Below, one piece after another: positions 35,324-46,579 of a stretch of 64,000 nt of DNA; positions within the stretch are counted from its first letter, which is position 1, and each line of letters begins with the position of its first letter. The stretch is from the NCBI RefSeq assembly GCF_014529535.1, contig NW_023503727.1, positions 3,534,001-3,598,000 on the forward strand. Reading direction: 5' to 3'. This DNA comes from Bradysia coprophila. Its lineage: Eukaryota > Arthropoda > Insecta > Diptera > Sciaridae. The notes below the pieces were generated by a model. The model was not told the DNA's origin. It did not search any database and saw only the letters and a list, made by a program, of their open reading frames with translations. The position numbers were made by a program, and so were the translations under genes.

Positions 35324-36164
35324 ACACAAATTAAGTCAAAATAGTGAACGTCTCGTCCGCCTTTTTCATCAAATCTGGCAAAATTATGATGGCTAATGCA
35401 GCGGACATACTCGATGGCAGCCCGTGCACTAAACAACATTTGAGAGCGTATTTGGGAGAACTTAATCCATTTTCATATTAACATAAATTCAATGCAACTC
35501 TGGTCCGAATGAGTCGATCCATGTCCTTTAGAGCTTGTCAGATTTTCGAACACGTCAAGCTGAGTTTCAGGACCCACCTAAACCGCCTCTAGAAAATTTA
35601 AGAGTGATATCGCCAAATCTTCAGGTGATTTTTTTAACTTTGGGAACAAGCGGTCTCCGATTTTAATGAGTGATAGCTCGTTGGATTCGTCTTTCAATTC
35701 TAGGAAACACTTGTCTTTTACTTTTTCTTAAAAAAAATTGTTTTCTTTGAAAAGCGCTCAAAAGTGAAGACATGTCAGAGGGTACCGAAAACAGTTTTTC
35801 GGCAATAACTCAAGAAAAAATGATTTTAAATTGTTGTAATGTTGTATGAATGTCGCCCTTGGAAAGACCAACAGGAAGAGTATACGCACCGCTTGGTGCG
35901 AGTAGATCCACGAGAGTTACGACTAAAAATGTAGTGAATGTTCGCCTTCTCTGCAGCTTCGATGTTCCACGAAACTGAGTATGGGGTGTTGTAGCTGGCC
36001 TCACCCACTATCGTTCCACATATAAGTGAACCCAGCACCTACAGAAGTGTTGGAAAAAAAAGTTGGTGTCCAAATGCAGATTTTTTCCTTCTTTCCGGTG
36101 GCTCTACAGCTGGAACAGCATCTGGAACGGTACTATGGCAGTCATTTTTTATGGATAGTAATAA

Positions 36165-36560
36165 ACGGGAGATATAAAAATCAAAAAAGGAGATATAAAA
36201 AACAGAAATGGAGGTATAAAATTAAAAGTCGAAGATAAAATATTTGAAATTGCAGATAAATAATTAAAAACAGGAGATAATAAAATTAAATTTGGAGTCA
36301 TACCGTCTCCTTTTTTGAATTTAATATCTTCATTTTAATTATTTTTTATCTCCATTTTTGTAATATCGTTATCTCCAATTTTTAATTTAAAATTTTCATT
36401 TTAATATATATTTATCTTCAAAATTAAATTTTTTATCTGTAAAATATATTCATTTATCTCCAAAACTAAATTTTTCATTTTCAGAATTTAGTTTTTTATC
36501 ATCTTTTTTATTTTATTTATTTCCAAAATTAATTTTTTTAATTCCAAAATTTAGTGAAAA
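36165..36560. repeat. Degenerate ggagataaaaatt / tttatctccaaaatt repeat
   Basis: The unit ggagata(t)aaaaa-n-aaatt repeats irregularly every 18-25 bp, switching strand near 36300. A matching run in tttatctccaaaa orientation lies at 38330-38780, inside the other arm of the same element. Confidence 0.7.
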
Positions 36561-37749
36561 TTATCTCAATTTTTCAATTTTATTACGTCATGTAATGTGC
36601 ATACAAATTTTTGAAACTTGAGTCAGTTTTCATAGCAAGCGCTCTAATTGTGCAAAATTGTAGTGGCAGGCACAGTGCCGCATCCAGCATATTCAGCGCC
36701 CTGGACCATTTTGGTTTCTAGGGCCTCTTTTTATGAAACACCTTTTTAGTTTTCATGATGTAAAATAGATTGAGGAAATTGCTCTCGTCACTCCTTCGAG
36801 TCAGTCTTTCCAATGTCCATACAATCCGGTGGAAATAGCGATTTTATCTAAAAAATTCACCTCTCAATTAAAATCATTGAAAGGTGAGTTTGTTTATATG
36901 AAATTGCTATTTCCTACACTCCATAGAAATTTTGACATTAGACCATACCTGGGAAATTCCAGCGTAAGTCATGTTACCAAAACAGAATTTTGTCTCTTTT
37001 CAATGTACGAATATGCACCAAAGAAGATGCGAAAAAACACACCGTAAGTCATGTTACCAAATGTGAAAATGGATATTGTAGAGCGCTATCGCTACAATAC
37101 AGTGGTGATGTTGTGAAAGTGAAAGTGTTGTGAATCACTGTCACAAAATACGTGGATTTACCCACCTATTGAGTATACTTTCATTGGGTTTTTACTGTAC
37201 GATGAAAGAAACCTATAAACAGTTTTGTTTTTATATTGGATTAGCTTAAAAACAGCTGAAGCAAATTCATCCTGAAATTGCATTGTCTCTAACTGTATTG
37301 ATACAATATAAAATTTCTAAGAATCTATACCTTAAAGTATTGGTTTTAGTAATAGTTGTTCGACTTTATAAAAAACCTAAACTTTTAAAGTTTGACCCTC
37401 ACCGCAAAATCTTACTTTTTTTTCTTTTTTCGTTTTTGTAAAAAAAAAGTTGAAGATCGTTATCATTAGAGACGAATCTAGCACACATGAGTGGTAAATC
37501 GAAAAATCTTAAAAAATTAGCCTGCAGCGCTTCAAGTTGTTTACTTGAGTTAGAACAGTGGAACTATATATCTTAAGATGGATATTAAGGTGAATTGTGT
37601 TAACCCATTCACAAGGGTTTGTATCTGGATTTTGAACAACGACTCACATTTGTAACTATTTTATCTTCCTTGAGTTCGAAAACTAGAAAACAGACCGCAG
37701 CTGAAATGAAGTTGCAACCTTACAACTCTTCAATAACTAGTCTGCATCC

Positions 37750-37999
37750 GTTACCGACACCGTTCCGGCGCCCGGCTCGCATTGCGGCTCTCCGCTGCGC
37801 TCCGGGGCAATGGGCCGGATCGCTCGGCGTGTTAAAACGCTTTTTATTTGCAATGAGTTACACAGACTAATTATTAGACGAAGCGAGAGAAAAAAAATTA
37901 ACACCTAAGTTACCGACACCGTTCCGGCGCCCGGCTCGCATTGCCGCCCTTCGCTTCGCTCCGGGGCAATGGGCCGGTTCGCTCGGCGTGTTAAACACC
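37750..37999. repeat. Two direct copies of a GC-rich module
   Basis: Copies at 37750-37840 and 37909-37999 share gttaccgacaccgttccggc, gcccggctcgcattg, cgctccggggcaatgggccg and cgctcggcgtgttaaa. A third copy, inverted, lies at 51361-51455. GC content is far above the surrounding AT-rich DNA. It is not a tRNA or a protein-coding segment that I recognise. Confidence 0.85.
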
Positions 38000-38913
38000 T
38001 ATTATCGAAAAACACCTCGTTCCCCGTAGACATTTTTCCGATTCACGTACACATTTTTCCATTTCTCTTTGTTGAAAACCATCAATTTAGTGAAACCCGT
38101 ACCCTTCTACACCCCATACCACAACCACTGTTTCAATACCGAACAACTTTGCCGAAGAGACCAACTTTCCATCTGCTTCACACAAAAAGTTAAAAAAAAT
38201 CGAGGGGGTGGTCACTATTACATAGAAGCGTACACTGTGGTGTGGTCACTTTCAGACAACAACTTTGCCGAAGAAACCAACTTTCCATCTGTCAAACCGC
38301 TCCACAATTGTAAACGCGTTAAATATTTATCTGCAATTTCGAATTTTTTATCTTCGATTTTTACTTCCATTTCTAATTTTTTTATCTCCATTTTTTGAAT
38401 TTTATATCTCCACTTTGAATTTATTTTATCTCCATTTTATTAATTTCGGTATCTCCCTTTTTAAATTAAATATTTCCATTTTAATATATATTATCTCCTC
38501 TTTTATGTTTTTTAACTTCATTTTCAATTAATTTATCTCTTTTACTATTTTAATTATTTCCAAAATTTAAATATTTATCTCCAAAACGAAATTATTATCT
38601 CCAAGATTGTATTTTCTATCTCGAAATTTGATTTTTATATCTCCTATATTAATTGTTTTTAACTCCTTTTATGAATTTCATATCTCCAACTGTGAATTTT
38701 TTATCTCCAAAAATATTTCCCTTTTTGATTTTTTTATCTCCCGGTTTAATATAATCCATTTTTTATCGCCAACTATTCTTTTACGTTATCAATACAAAAA
38801 CGCGTCGCTATGCCACGAATATATCAGATGCAGTGTTAGTAATATCAAGAGAAAAATTATCAAATTTTTCTCGCAGGATTTTAGTCAAATAAAGTGTTAG
38901 CGTATAGCAAATG

Positions 38914-39085
38914 ACCTCAGGACTCCGGAACAGTAATTAGTTTTTCAATCGGACCAATATTTGCTACGTGATAGGAGTTTGGAAAACCGTTCGCTCCCAC
39001 TTGATCGTATCGTTTTTCCAGACTCCTATCACGTAGCAGATATTGGTCCGATTGAAAAACTAATTACTGTTCCGGAGTCCTGAGG
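38914..39085. repeat. 172-bp palindrome inside the 4-kb foldback
   Basis: The arms start TCAGGACTCCGGAACAGTAA and include tttttcaatcggaccaatat and gctacgtgataggagt, with a loop near ccgttcgctcccacttg. A related palindrome sits at about 54797-54950 in the smaller relative. Confidence 0.88.
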
Positions 39086-39681
39086 AAAGAAGGAAAAAAT
39101 CTGCATTTGGCACCAACTTTTTTTCCAACACTTCTGTGGGCTTGAAGCCCAAAAGTACTGGGTTCATTTATATGTGGAACGATAGTGGGTGAGGCCAGCC
39201 ACAACTTCCCATACTCAGTTCCGTGGAACATCGAAGCTGCAGAGAAGGCGGACTCTCCGAACATTCACTACATTTTTAATCGTAACTCTCGTGGATCTAC
39301 TCCCACCAAGCGGTGCGTATACTCTACCTGTAGGTCTTTCCAAGGCCGTCATTCGTACAACATTACAACAATTTAAAATCATTTTTTATTGAGTTATTGT
39401 CGAAAAACTGTTTTCGGTACCCTCTGACATGTCTTCACTTTTGAACGCTTTTCACCGAAAACAATTTTTTTTAAGAAAAAGTGAAAGACAAGTGTTTCCT
39501 AGAATTGAAAGACGAATCCAACGAGCTATCACTCATTAAAATCGGAGAGCGCTTGTTCCCCAATCACCTGAAGATTTGGCGATATCACTCTTAAATGTAA
39601 AGAAAAAACTTTTTATTTTAAACAACGGTTAGTCTTGCCTATATATAGAACCATGCCAAACAAACCAACAAATACCGGGGC

Positions 39682-39834
39682 TTAGTAGATTTTGGCAGAC
39701 CATAGCTTCACATGGTCTTCATACAGCCATTTGATATCTCCCACCAAAACATTATCCACCTTCAACGCAACAAACCGTTTCAAGTCATCATGAAACTCGG
39801 AATTCCAACAAATACGAAAAGAAATCACTTCCGG
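39682..39834 (-). CDS. Possible terminal exon or gene fragment
   Basis: A minus-strand open frame of 50 codons has convincing protein character (WNSEFHDDLKRFVALKVDNV, then GDIKWLYEDHVKLW) and ends with TAA at 39684-39682. An in-frame TAA lies just upstream at 39837-39835, and no strong acceptor is visible, so it may be a decayed exon. It lies just outside the 4-kb foldback. I do not recognise the family. Confidence 0.3.
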   Translation of the reverse strand, partial: PEVISFRICWNSEFHDDLKRFVALKVDNVLVGDIKWLYEDHVKLWSAKIY

Positions 39835-39917
39835 TTACTTCGACATCTCAATTACTTTTGTATTTTTCGTACAGAATAGCAAATAGGAAACAGTTATTTA
39901 TCGCCCAACACCAATTA

Positions 39918-40280
39918 CAGTGGAGGTGTGACGCAAGTCCCTTTATCCACTTACAAAAGTACTGATATCGGTGGGAGTGACGCTTACAGCTTCGGATCGC
40001 AAAAAAAATAAAAAAAAAAATAAAAAAAAATTGCGTCGCAAGTGGCAAGTGATTCGGTTTTTCCTTTGTTTCAAGACGTATTTTAAAAAATTTTTTAACA
40101 TCTCAACACCTCAACATCTGCAACTTGTGACGCAAACATTTTTTGGTTATTTTTTTTTTAGAATTTTTTCAGTAGCTTTTCTTTTTGCGAGTCGAAGCCT
40201 CGGTCGAAGCTGTAAGCGTCACCTTCACCGATACCAGTATTTTTTAAGTAGATAAAAGGACTTGCGTCACACCTCCACTG
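39918..40280. mobile_element. TA-flanked MITE with about 76-bp inverted ends, CAGTGGAGG...GACGCAAGTCC family
   Basis: TA at 39916-39917 and 40281-40282 flanks CAGTGGAGGTGTGACGCAAG and its inverse. The similarity continues inward through cctttatc.acttacaaaa, ctgatatcggtg and gtgacgcttacagcttcg. TA duplication and CAGTG ends fit Tc1/mariner-derived MITEs. Related ends occur at 2970-3040, 25190-25320, 41190, 47107-47155 and 48595. Confidence 0.92.
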
Positions 40281-40282
40281 TA

Positions 40283-41241
40283 AGTGGTTTTGGGCGATAT
40301 CAGTTGTTTTGTAAGAAGGTTTTTTTTAGAATTTGGTATAATGCAATAAAAGTAGCGACTTTTTTTTTGAAAAACCATGAAACACATGTCGACTAGAACG
40401 TGAAACTCTATCTGCCACATTATCTGAGTTATAGGTCTCATAGCTCAATAGCTTCAAACGCTAATGGCTTCGAAATTATAAGCTTTTATCTCGGCTTTTA
40501 TGAAAATTCCTTCAAATTAGTTTCTTAGAATGACGTCCTTGACTTGACATATCCTGAAAATTTCAGCCAAAATCCACTGGTAAATTTAAAAGTTTCTTTG
40601 TAACAAAGTGACAAAGTGACGAGAAGTTGTGAAGTTGCCAGATGAAGCGTTTAGAGAACTCGATGCACTGTGATAATAGAAGACTAGAAAAATAAAAAGG
40701 AACTGGACTGACCTGGAAACGCTGTGATATTAGATGATAAGGAAGACAGGTTGAGAAGTAATGTGACATTGAACGACCGAGCCGGAAGCCTTGTGATGGA
40801 TTGCCTGATTTAAATTTTTGACTCTTTGGAAATTTTGAATTTTTTGATTTTGAATTGACGAGACTATGTGATAACTGAACGGAACTATAAGTGTCGACAT
40901 TTTTAGTAGACAATAAAACCAAGAATGATGAAAGTAACAAAGGTTGGTAAAATTCATCAATTTCAAAATGTATGAAAATCCATTTCTTCATACAAATTTC
41001 TACAAATTTACTATCTAGGCCAAATCTTATTAACCTCATGTGGCGTGTTACAGCTCGTTGAATGGTTGAACTCGAATGGACGCCCAGTTTACGAATAAAA
41101 TAAGTGAGGAGCAGTATGAGCGGAGGGGGAAAATGTCCAAAAAGTTGTGTTCCTCAGTCCTAAGGATTTTTTTTCTAATTTTTTAGTGTGAACGGACTTG
41201 CGTTACGGTTCTTCACTAACGTAGGGCCATGATGACATCGA
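40283..41241. other. No gene recognised
   Basis: The open frame at 40563-41039 (minus) lacks domain signals and coding composition. A ggacttgcgtta module near 41196 is a mobile-element end. Confidence 0.4.
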
Positions 41242-41341
41242 GTGCGAAGTACTTTATTAGGCTCTAGATGTGTAATTATGACACGAGACCGCAGACTGTG
41301 TGTCATAATACACATCGTGAGCATAGTTAAGTACTTTGCAC
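41242..41341. mobile_element. Small inverted-repeat element, about 100 bp
   Basis: GTGCGAAGTACTT at the left is inverted as AAGTACTTTGCAC at the right, with a second inverted pair (atgtgtaattatgacac and gtgtcataatacacat) inside. Confidence 0.65.
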
Positions 41342-43135
41342 CAAGATTCATGCCACAGAGACATCTAAAGTTTACAAATTTTGCACATTATGATGATGAG
41401 TGGCAGAAATAAATATTTTTTTCCTAGAGTTCAATTGTTGAGTCGGACTAGGTGGGCCTTTGTCTTGAAACCCAGCTTGACGTTTTCGAAAATTTGACAC
41501 ACCCTAATGACCCTAATGTACATATGACAAACAAATAAATTCAGCAAGATTTGAAAATTTCCCTTGTAGCCGGTAATCTGCAATACCTGTCACAACTGTT
41601 GCGCCTGATACAAAAACTACAGTTGCTACAGGTGAAATTTCCAGAATATTTTTTTATTCGTGTAGTGTTCAGACTTCAAAATCTTTTGGACAGTAACGAA
41701 AGAAAAAAGTTGTCACTTAGATGTTACAGACAGAGAAGTTCAACGGCAATGTGACACACAGCACTTCTACACGAAGAATAAGTATCTAACATAGTAAAAA
41801 AACCCATCAAATTTACATTTATATGTAAGACTCAAAAAGAACCAAAGCTCACATTGCTCGTCACTAGTAGAAAGCAGCGCCATCCGTAAACGATCGCAAA
41901 TATGAAATCATCAAAGTGATAACTCAAATTCGCACAATATTAGAATGGAACCACCGTAATCCAGTTCGGTGATAAAAATAGAAAACAAATTAAAAAATAA
42001 CATAAAACAATGTGTTGTATATAGGTTTCCTGTTGTGTTGGTTGCAGGCATCCCATATCTTCTATTTTATGTTTCATGTGCTAGCAACAGCGACAACAAA
42101 AATTGGCGATTATCGGGTGAATTTGACCTTCAGGTAAATTAAGGTCAAATCAAAATTGAACATATTATGAGGTTCATGGAAGGGTTAACGTCAAAACGCA
42201 ACTGAAACTGCGTTCAAATCGATCTTCTCGATCTTGTCCGCGAAAACGAAAGTGACAGTTTTTCGTTACAATTTATTGTCGACATTTTTCCGTAAAACCG
42301 TTTAATTCTCTCAATCATTTGTCAAAAAATTCCCAAACTTGAAATCTGTCCAGTCCAGTGGGAGATCTGGACATGCGTCTATAAACGTGTATCGCAAGCG
42401 ATTGATAAAAAGTGTTATAGATGTAGCAACTATCGGTAAATGCTCTCTCGTTAATTACTTCCATTAATTAGTGAATTAGATCCACACACATTTATCAACA
42501 ATCAATTGAATTTCCTTATCGCATCGTTGAATTGAATGGTAACAACTTTTCAATAACCAATATGAAGGGCTTTAGTGCGATAGAGCATAAGTTATTATAC
42601 TTTCAGGCTCATACTTTCAGGCTCATCTGTCAACGACAAAGGTAAGTAATTGTCTACTGTTTTAATGCAAATCAATGGCAGAACAAATGAAGTAAAAGAT
42701 TTTGTATCAAGCACTGGACACAAATTTGACCAAAAGATTTCATTGATGATAATGTGATACGCTTGCCGTTTCCAAAAGGTTCATTCGAGTCGACAAGAGA
42801 GAATAATAAAATATTCAAAACTTTTGAAAGAATGGAGTCACCAAAGCTCCCGGACTATTCAGGCGAGACGAGGTTTGAGTTCGATTTTATCTACTGTAAT
42901 GTCAAAATATTCATAATTGGTACCCCTGTTTCAGTAGCTTAATGGGTCGTATTTGCACACGGAAATTACTAATTTAAATTTACGCGCCGAAAATTTCGAT
43001 ATTTTTCGATTTAAGCACGCTTTTTGTCAGTGATTTCTTGCGGTCAATCTAATGTCAAATGAAATGTAAAGAAAATGCTCAGTTCAGTCGGTTACATATA
43101 TTGAAAAAATTCCCACATGAACATGATTGGGTACT
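41342..43135. other. Unassigned region, possible non-coding 5' exons
   Basis: No coding frame is supported. 42570-42660 contains two close acceptor-like sites (tatactttcag, catactttcag) and a strong donor AAAG|GTAAGTAATT at 42642, arranged like a small non-coding exon on the plus strand. 42680-42790 is a dispersed repeat also seen at 59585 and 62770. Confidence 0.35.
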
Positions 43136-44719
43136 TTATTTGTTGCCACCGTTGTTGCCACCAATGTTAAAATTGACATTACAATTGTTCATATTAAAAC
43201 CGGATGCACTGCGAATGAACATCTGCCAAAACTCATTGCCCTCTTCAGATGGACGATTTGCAACCGCTTGATGACCTTCGGCACTCTGAGCGCTAGCAAC
43301 TCTTATTTCTTGGGAATGAACGACTGTTCGCACATATGCATCGGCCATGGAAGCAGTTGAACTGCTGCTTGACTGTGCAGCAGCATTTACAGCAGTATTT
43401 AATGCTCCTGTTGCATCTAATGTTGGAAGTGTCGATACCGGCACGACATTTGCTGAGGCGATGGAAATAGTTGAACTGCTGCTTGACTGTACAGGGATGT
43501 CATTCGTATTTAATGTTCCTGTTGTATTCGATGATGGAGCTGTCGATACTGGCACGACATTTGCTGAGGCGATGGAAATAGTTGAACTGCTGCTTGACTG
43601 TACAGGGATGTCATTCGTATTTAATGTTCCTGTTGTATTCGATGATGGAGCTGTCGATACTGGCACGACATTTGTGGATGCAACCACGTTTGGTTCAGTA
43701 GGTTCGCGTGGCGTAATTCCGGTAGATGGACAAAATCTTTTACCAAAAATTCCATCATCAATTTTCCGTTTATTATTAAGTGAAGACACCATATATGATT
43801 CGGCGACGTTCGACGACTCCCATCCACCATGCTGTTTTAATGCGATTGTGCATGCACCCGCTTCAACTAATCGTGAAGCTGACGTCCTTCGAAAACAATG
43901 TCCCGTATACAATTCATGGTCCTGGTAACCCAAAAATTTTGCAATTTTTGACGGTATCGCACCAATGGTGTTGATGCCTACCGGTTGGGCGACGCATTTT
44001 CCCTTACGGTACCCAAGGAAAAATCGATCTGTGGTCGTTATACGGCTCCGCAGTTCTAAGTATTTACGTATGATCTCAATCAAATTGACATTTTCCACAA
44101 CTCCTTCATTTATCACGAATTGTCGATCAACGTATGTCTTCGTGGCATTCACATCAACGACCATAATGTCACCCAAATCCTTTACGTCGTTAACCGTCAG
44201 ATTGGTTAACTCACAACGTCTGCATGCACCAGCGACTCCAACGATTAACGCAGTCTGAAAATCAATGAAATGCATCAGAACAGAGGAAATATGTCATCAC
44301 AATGAGTGTCGCATTACCTTCATCAACAGGAAATTTTCATCATCTGCATCGCGAAAGAATCGATCGATGACGTCTCCCTCGAACGGCTTTGATTTCTTCG
44401 GCTTGTATCCTTTGCTGAGTCATTTCAGAAAACCAATTAATGGCAGAAACGTTGAAATATCAATACGTTCATTCAAGTGGATCATCGTTCTTAGCTTCGA
44501 GTATTCGCACCACAAAGTATTCGGTTTGTAATGCTCCGATTTGATCTGGAAATATGCCAGCATGACCTTTTCGCTTGTAGTTTGGCATTTTTTTTCTCCA
44601 CACCAATCTTTAAATGTTTTGTATGCGGCCTCGTAAGCACGTTTTGATTTTGCAGGCACAACTGTTGATAGAGCTGCATTCGCCAGATTTTCAATTTCGG
44701 AATCCTCTAAATCGCTCAT
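43136..44719 (-). pseudogene. Crypton-like tyrosine recombinase, two exons, one in-frame TGA
   Basis: Exon 1 is 44719-44318 and exon 2 is 44254-43136, joined in phase 0 across a 63-bp intron (gtaatg...ttttcag). There are 507 codons, with TGA at codon 100 (44422-44420) in the run FLK-stop-LSKGYKPKKSK. A CGA-to-TGA change would explain it. Residues 1-130 resemble the SAM-like DNA-binding domain of tyrosine recombinases. The catalytic set is complete: Arg in GACRRCEL (146/147), Lys near 173, HxxR in GHCFRR (253-256), HGGW (276-279) and Tyr in AESYM (288). The tail is Ser/Thr-rich with 37-residue tandem repeats. Such enzymes mobilise Crypton elements or are domesticated insect genes. A single stop in an otherwise perfect frame suggests a recent lesion, an allele, or a sequencing error. 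Confidence 0.8.
43358..43690 (-). repeat. 111-bp in-frame tandem repeat in the recombinase tail
   Basis: Three units, the latter two nearly identical, encode 37 residues each (ANVVPVSTAPSSNTTGTLN and QSSSSSTISIAS). The period is a multiple of three, so the reading frame is preserved. Confidence 0.9.
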
Positions 44720-44937
44720 TCTTTAAATTTTCAGCGTGTTCAGCAGCAGTCGTATAAGAAATGACGGCTCAATAATAAAATTCAAAGTTGGTCGCCTCCT
44801 TGACTAATCAGACATTTATGTGTAATTTTAGCGTAACATAATACCCACTCGAAATAAGTCATTCTATGGTGGATGTAAAATGTTTAAAAAACAAACATTT
44901 TATGTGTATTTTGACATTACAGTAGATAAAACCTTGT

Positions 44938-45055
44938 TCATAACACGGTAGTAAATGGGGGTTTTGCGCACACGATGTTTTGCCGAACTCGCTTCGCTCG
45001 TATCGGCAAACTCACATCTAGTGCGCAAAACATCCCCATTTACTACCTTGTTATG
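44938..45055. mobile_element. 118-bp palindromic MITE
   Basis: CATAACACGGTAGTAAATGG at the left is inverted at the right (ccatttactaccttgttatg), as are ttttgcgcac and gcaaaacatc. It lies between the recombinase and the glycosyltransferase starts. Confidence 0.85.
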
Positions 45056-45427
45056 AAAATAGCTATTTCATGTATGTACATTAAGTAAACGGAAACCGAA
45101 AACGACAGTACTCGTCGGGTCTTTCCTTGAATTCGGAAAAAAGCTGCAATCAACGTTCATTGGAAATTTAATTTTAAGTTCGGGGCGTTTAGATTTCATT
45201 TGTATACAAGCTTGAGCGGATATCAGTTGTTGTGTGTTGTTTATTTTGTACGCGTTTGATGTGTTCTAATGTTATGTTGATGGATATCGTTTAAGTGTAA
45301 AACGTTGCTCAGACAAACGATACAGCAGTGCGCATTGATGATCTCTGATGGAATCAATTTATTATCATTTGATCATCGGTGTTTCAGTTAGATAACGTTT
45401 GGCGAACGAGAACCTGAATCTAGGAAA

Positions 45428-46579
45428 ATGTATCGACGTTTGGTTAAAATATCACGGAAACGATGGAACATTCCTGCTATTTTGATTGTAGTAATATCAC
45501 TTTTTGTCGCTCAGCAATTTTAATTGCATTTCATGAAATTTCTCCCTCAGACACTCGTGTTAATGTTGGTGTATCCACTACTGATTCAACAGCGCCGTCC
45601 AAAAACAATACTAATTCACAACAACGAGAATTTATGTTCCACCAAGCTATCATCATCGATGGCTAATAGCGGCTACAGCCATACGGTAGTAATTGTGGTG
45701 ATTTCAAGTCGTCGCAATTTCTTGCAAAGAAAACTGATCCGTGAGACGTACGGCTCAGTTAAAATTCTCAACGATGTACGAATCGTAGCCGTAGTTTTTA
45801 TGTTGGGCAGTCAGGACGCACCAGACGCGTCAGAGACTGATATCACCGAATTGGAGACAGAAAGGGCTCAGTTTGGTGACCTTATCATTGGTGATTTTGT
45901 TGACACTTACAGAAATCTGAGTCGTAAGTCAATAATGGCGTATGATTGGTTGGTATCATATTGTCATGAGGCTGATATTGTGGTGAAAACGGATGACGAT
46001 GTTATGGTGAACATTTTCAAACTCACAGAAGAATTGGGCTTGTGGCCGCAGAAAATACCGCTGAATATCTGGTGTGCGGTCCACTTCAATGAGATGCTAA
46101 ATCGAACCGAAACGAGCCCGTATTATGTTTCGCCAGAAGAATATCCAAACGACATAGCTCCAAAGCATTGTGCTGGTGTCGGCTACATTACCCCAATGAC
46201 TGTTGTGCGGAAAATAGCCGACGAAATTTCGAGATCCTATCGCGGTCCGGTCTGCCAGCAGGAAGATATTTTTATGACGGGAATCGTCACAGAGAAAATT
46301 CAGTTTGGCAAAAAGGAGCCCATCGAACTGATTGATAGAATGGTCCAATGGGTTATGTACGTTATAGAGAATAATCCTAATTTCACGGAACTTTGGAAAG
46401 TGATTGAACAACCGCATAATGAAACCATAGATTTTGTTGAGTTTCGTAGACTTTTCGGCACACGTCTGTTTTTTCTCATTAACCACGGTGCCGACTTCGA
46501 AACAGTGTATCGGCGGATGTGGCACATAGTCAAAAGTTGTTACCATGATGAACGTGGCAAGTCAAGCGATGGATCGTAG
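45428..46579 (+). CDS. Beta-1,3-galactosyltransferase-like protein (GT31), two exons
   Basis: Exons 45428-45487 and 45551-46579 join in phase 0 (intron gtagta...ttctccctcag, 63 bp), giving 362 residues. The ATG at 45428 has an AAAA context. Without the intron the frame hits a TAA at 45522. Splicing fuses MYRRLVKISRKRWNIP to a hydrophobic segment AILITLVLMLVYPLLI, a standard type II Golgi signal anchor. GT31 motifs are RKLIRETYGS near 82 (family R-x-TW/YG), the metal-binding DDD in VKTDDDVMVN near 167, HCAGVGYI and QQEDIFMTGIV near 258. The enzyme should transfer galactose or N-acetylglucosamine in beta-1,3 linkage in the Golgi lumen; donor and acceptor cannot be read from sequence. Several N-glycosylation sequons are present. 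AATAAA lies at 46700. Confidence 0.88.

Larger units (their letters stand above)
35602..39590. mobile_element. TTAA-flanked foldback element, 4.0 kb, about 500-bp inverted arms
   Basis: TTAA at 35598-35601 and 39591-39594 flanks arms that begin GAGTGATATCGCCAAATCTT. The left arm runs to about 36110 and the right arm is 39085-39590. Shared landmarks in the arms include gagggtaccgaaaacagttt, ctctgcagcttcgatg and acccactatcgttcc. The interior has two runs of a tatctccaaaattt-type repeat in opposite orientations (36165-36560 and 38330-38780), two GC-rich modules and a 172-bp palindrome. No transposase is visible. Short open frames in the arms (35810-36038, 39185-39392) recur in the 54-55 kb element, but this is explained by arm similarity. 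Confidence 0.87.

Noticed and set aside
35810-39392. Short open frames in the arms of the TTAA foldbacks, with similar peptides in four arms
   Set aside because: Their similarity follows from the arm similarity at DNA level. No transposase motif is visible and the frames are short and in overlapping phases.
40563-41039. 158-codon minus-strand open frame
   Set aside because: No ATG context, domain, splice partner or repeat homology. The composition fits AT-rich random sequence.
43347-43928. 193-codon plus-strand open frame opposite the recombinase
   Set aside because: It is the shadow of the recombinase tail repeat. The minus-strand frame has the conserved catalytic motifs.
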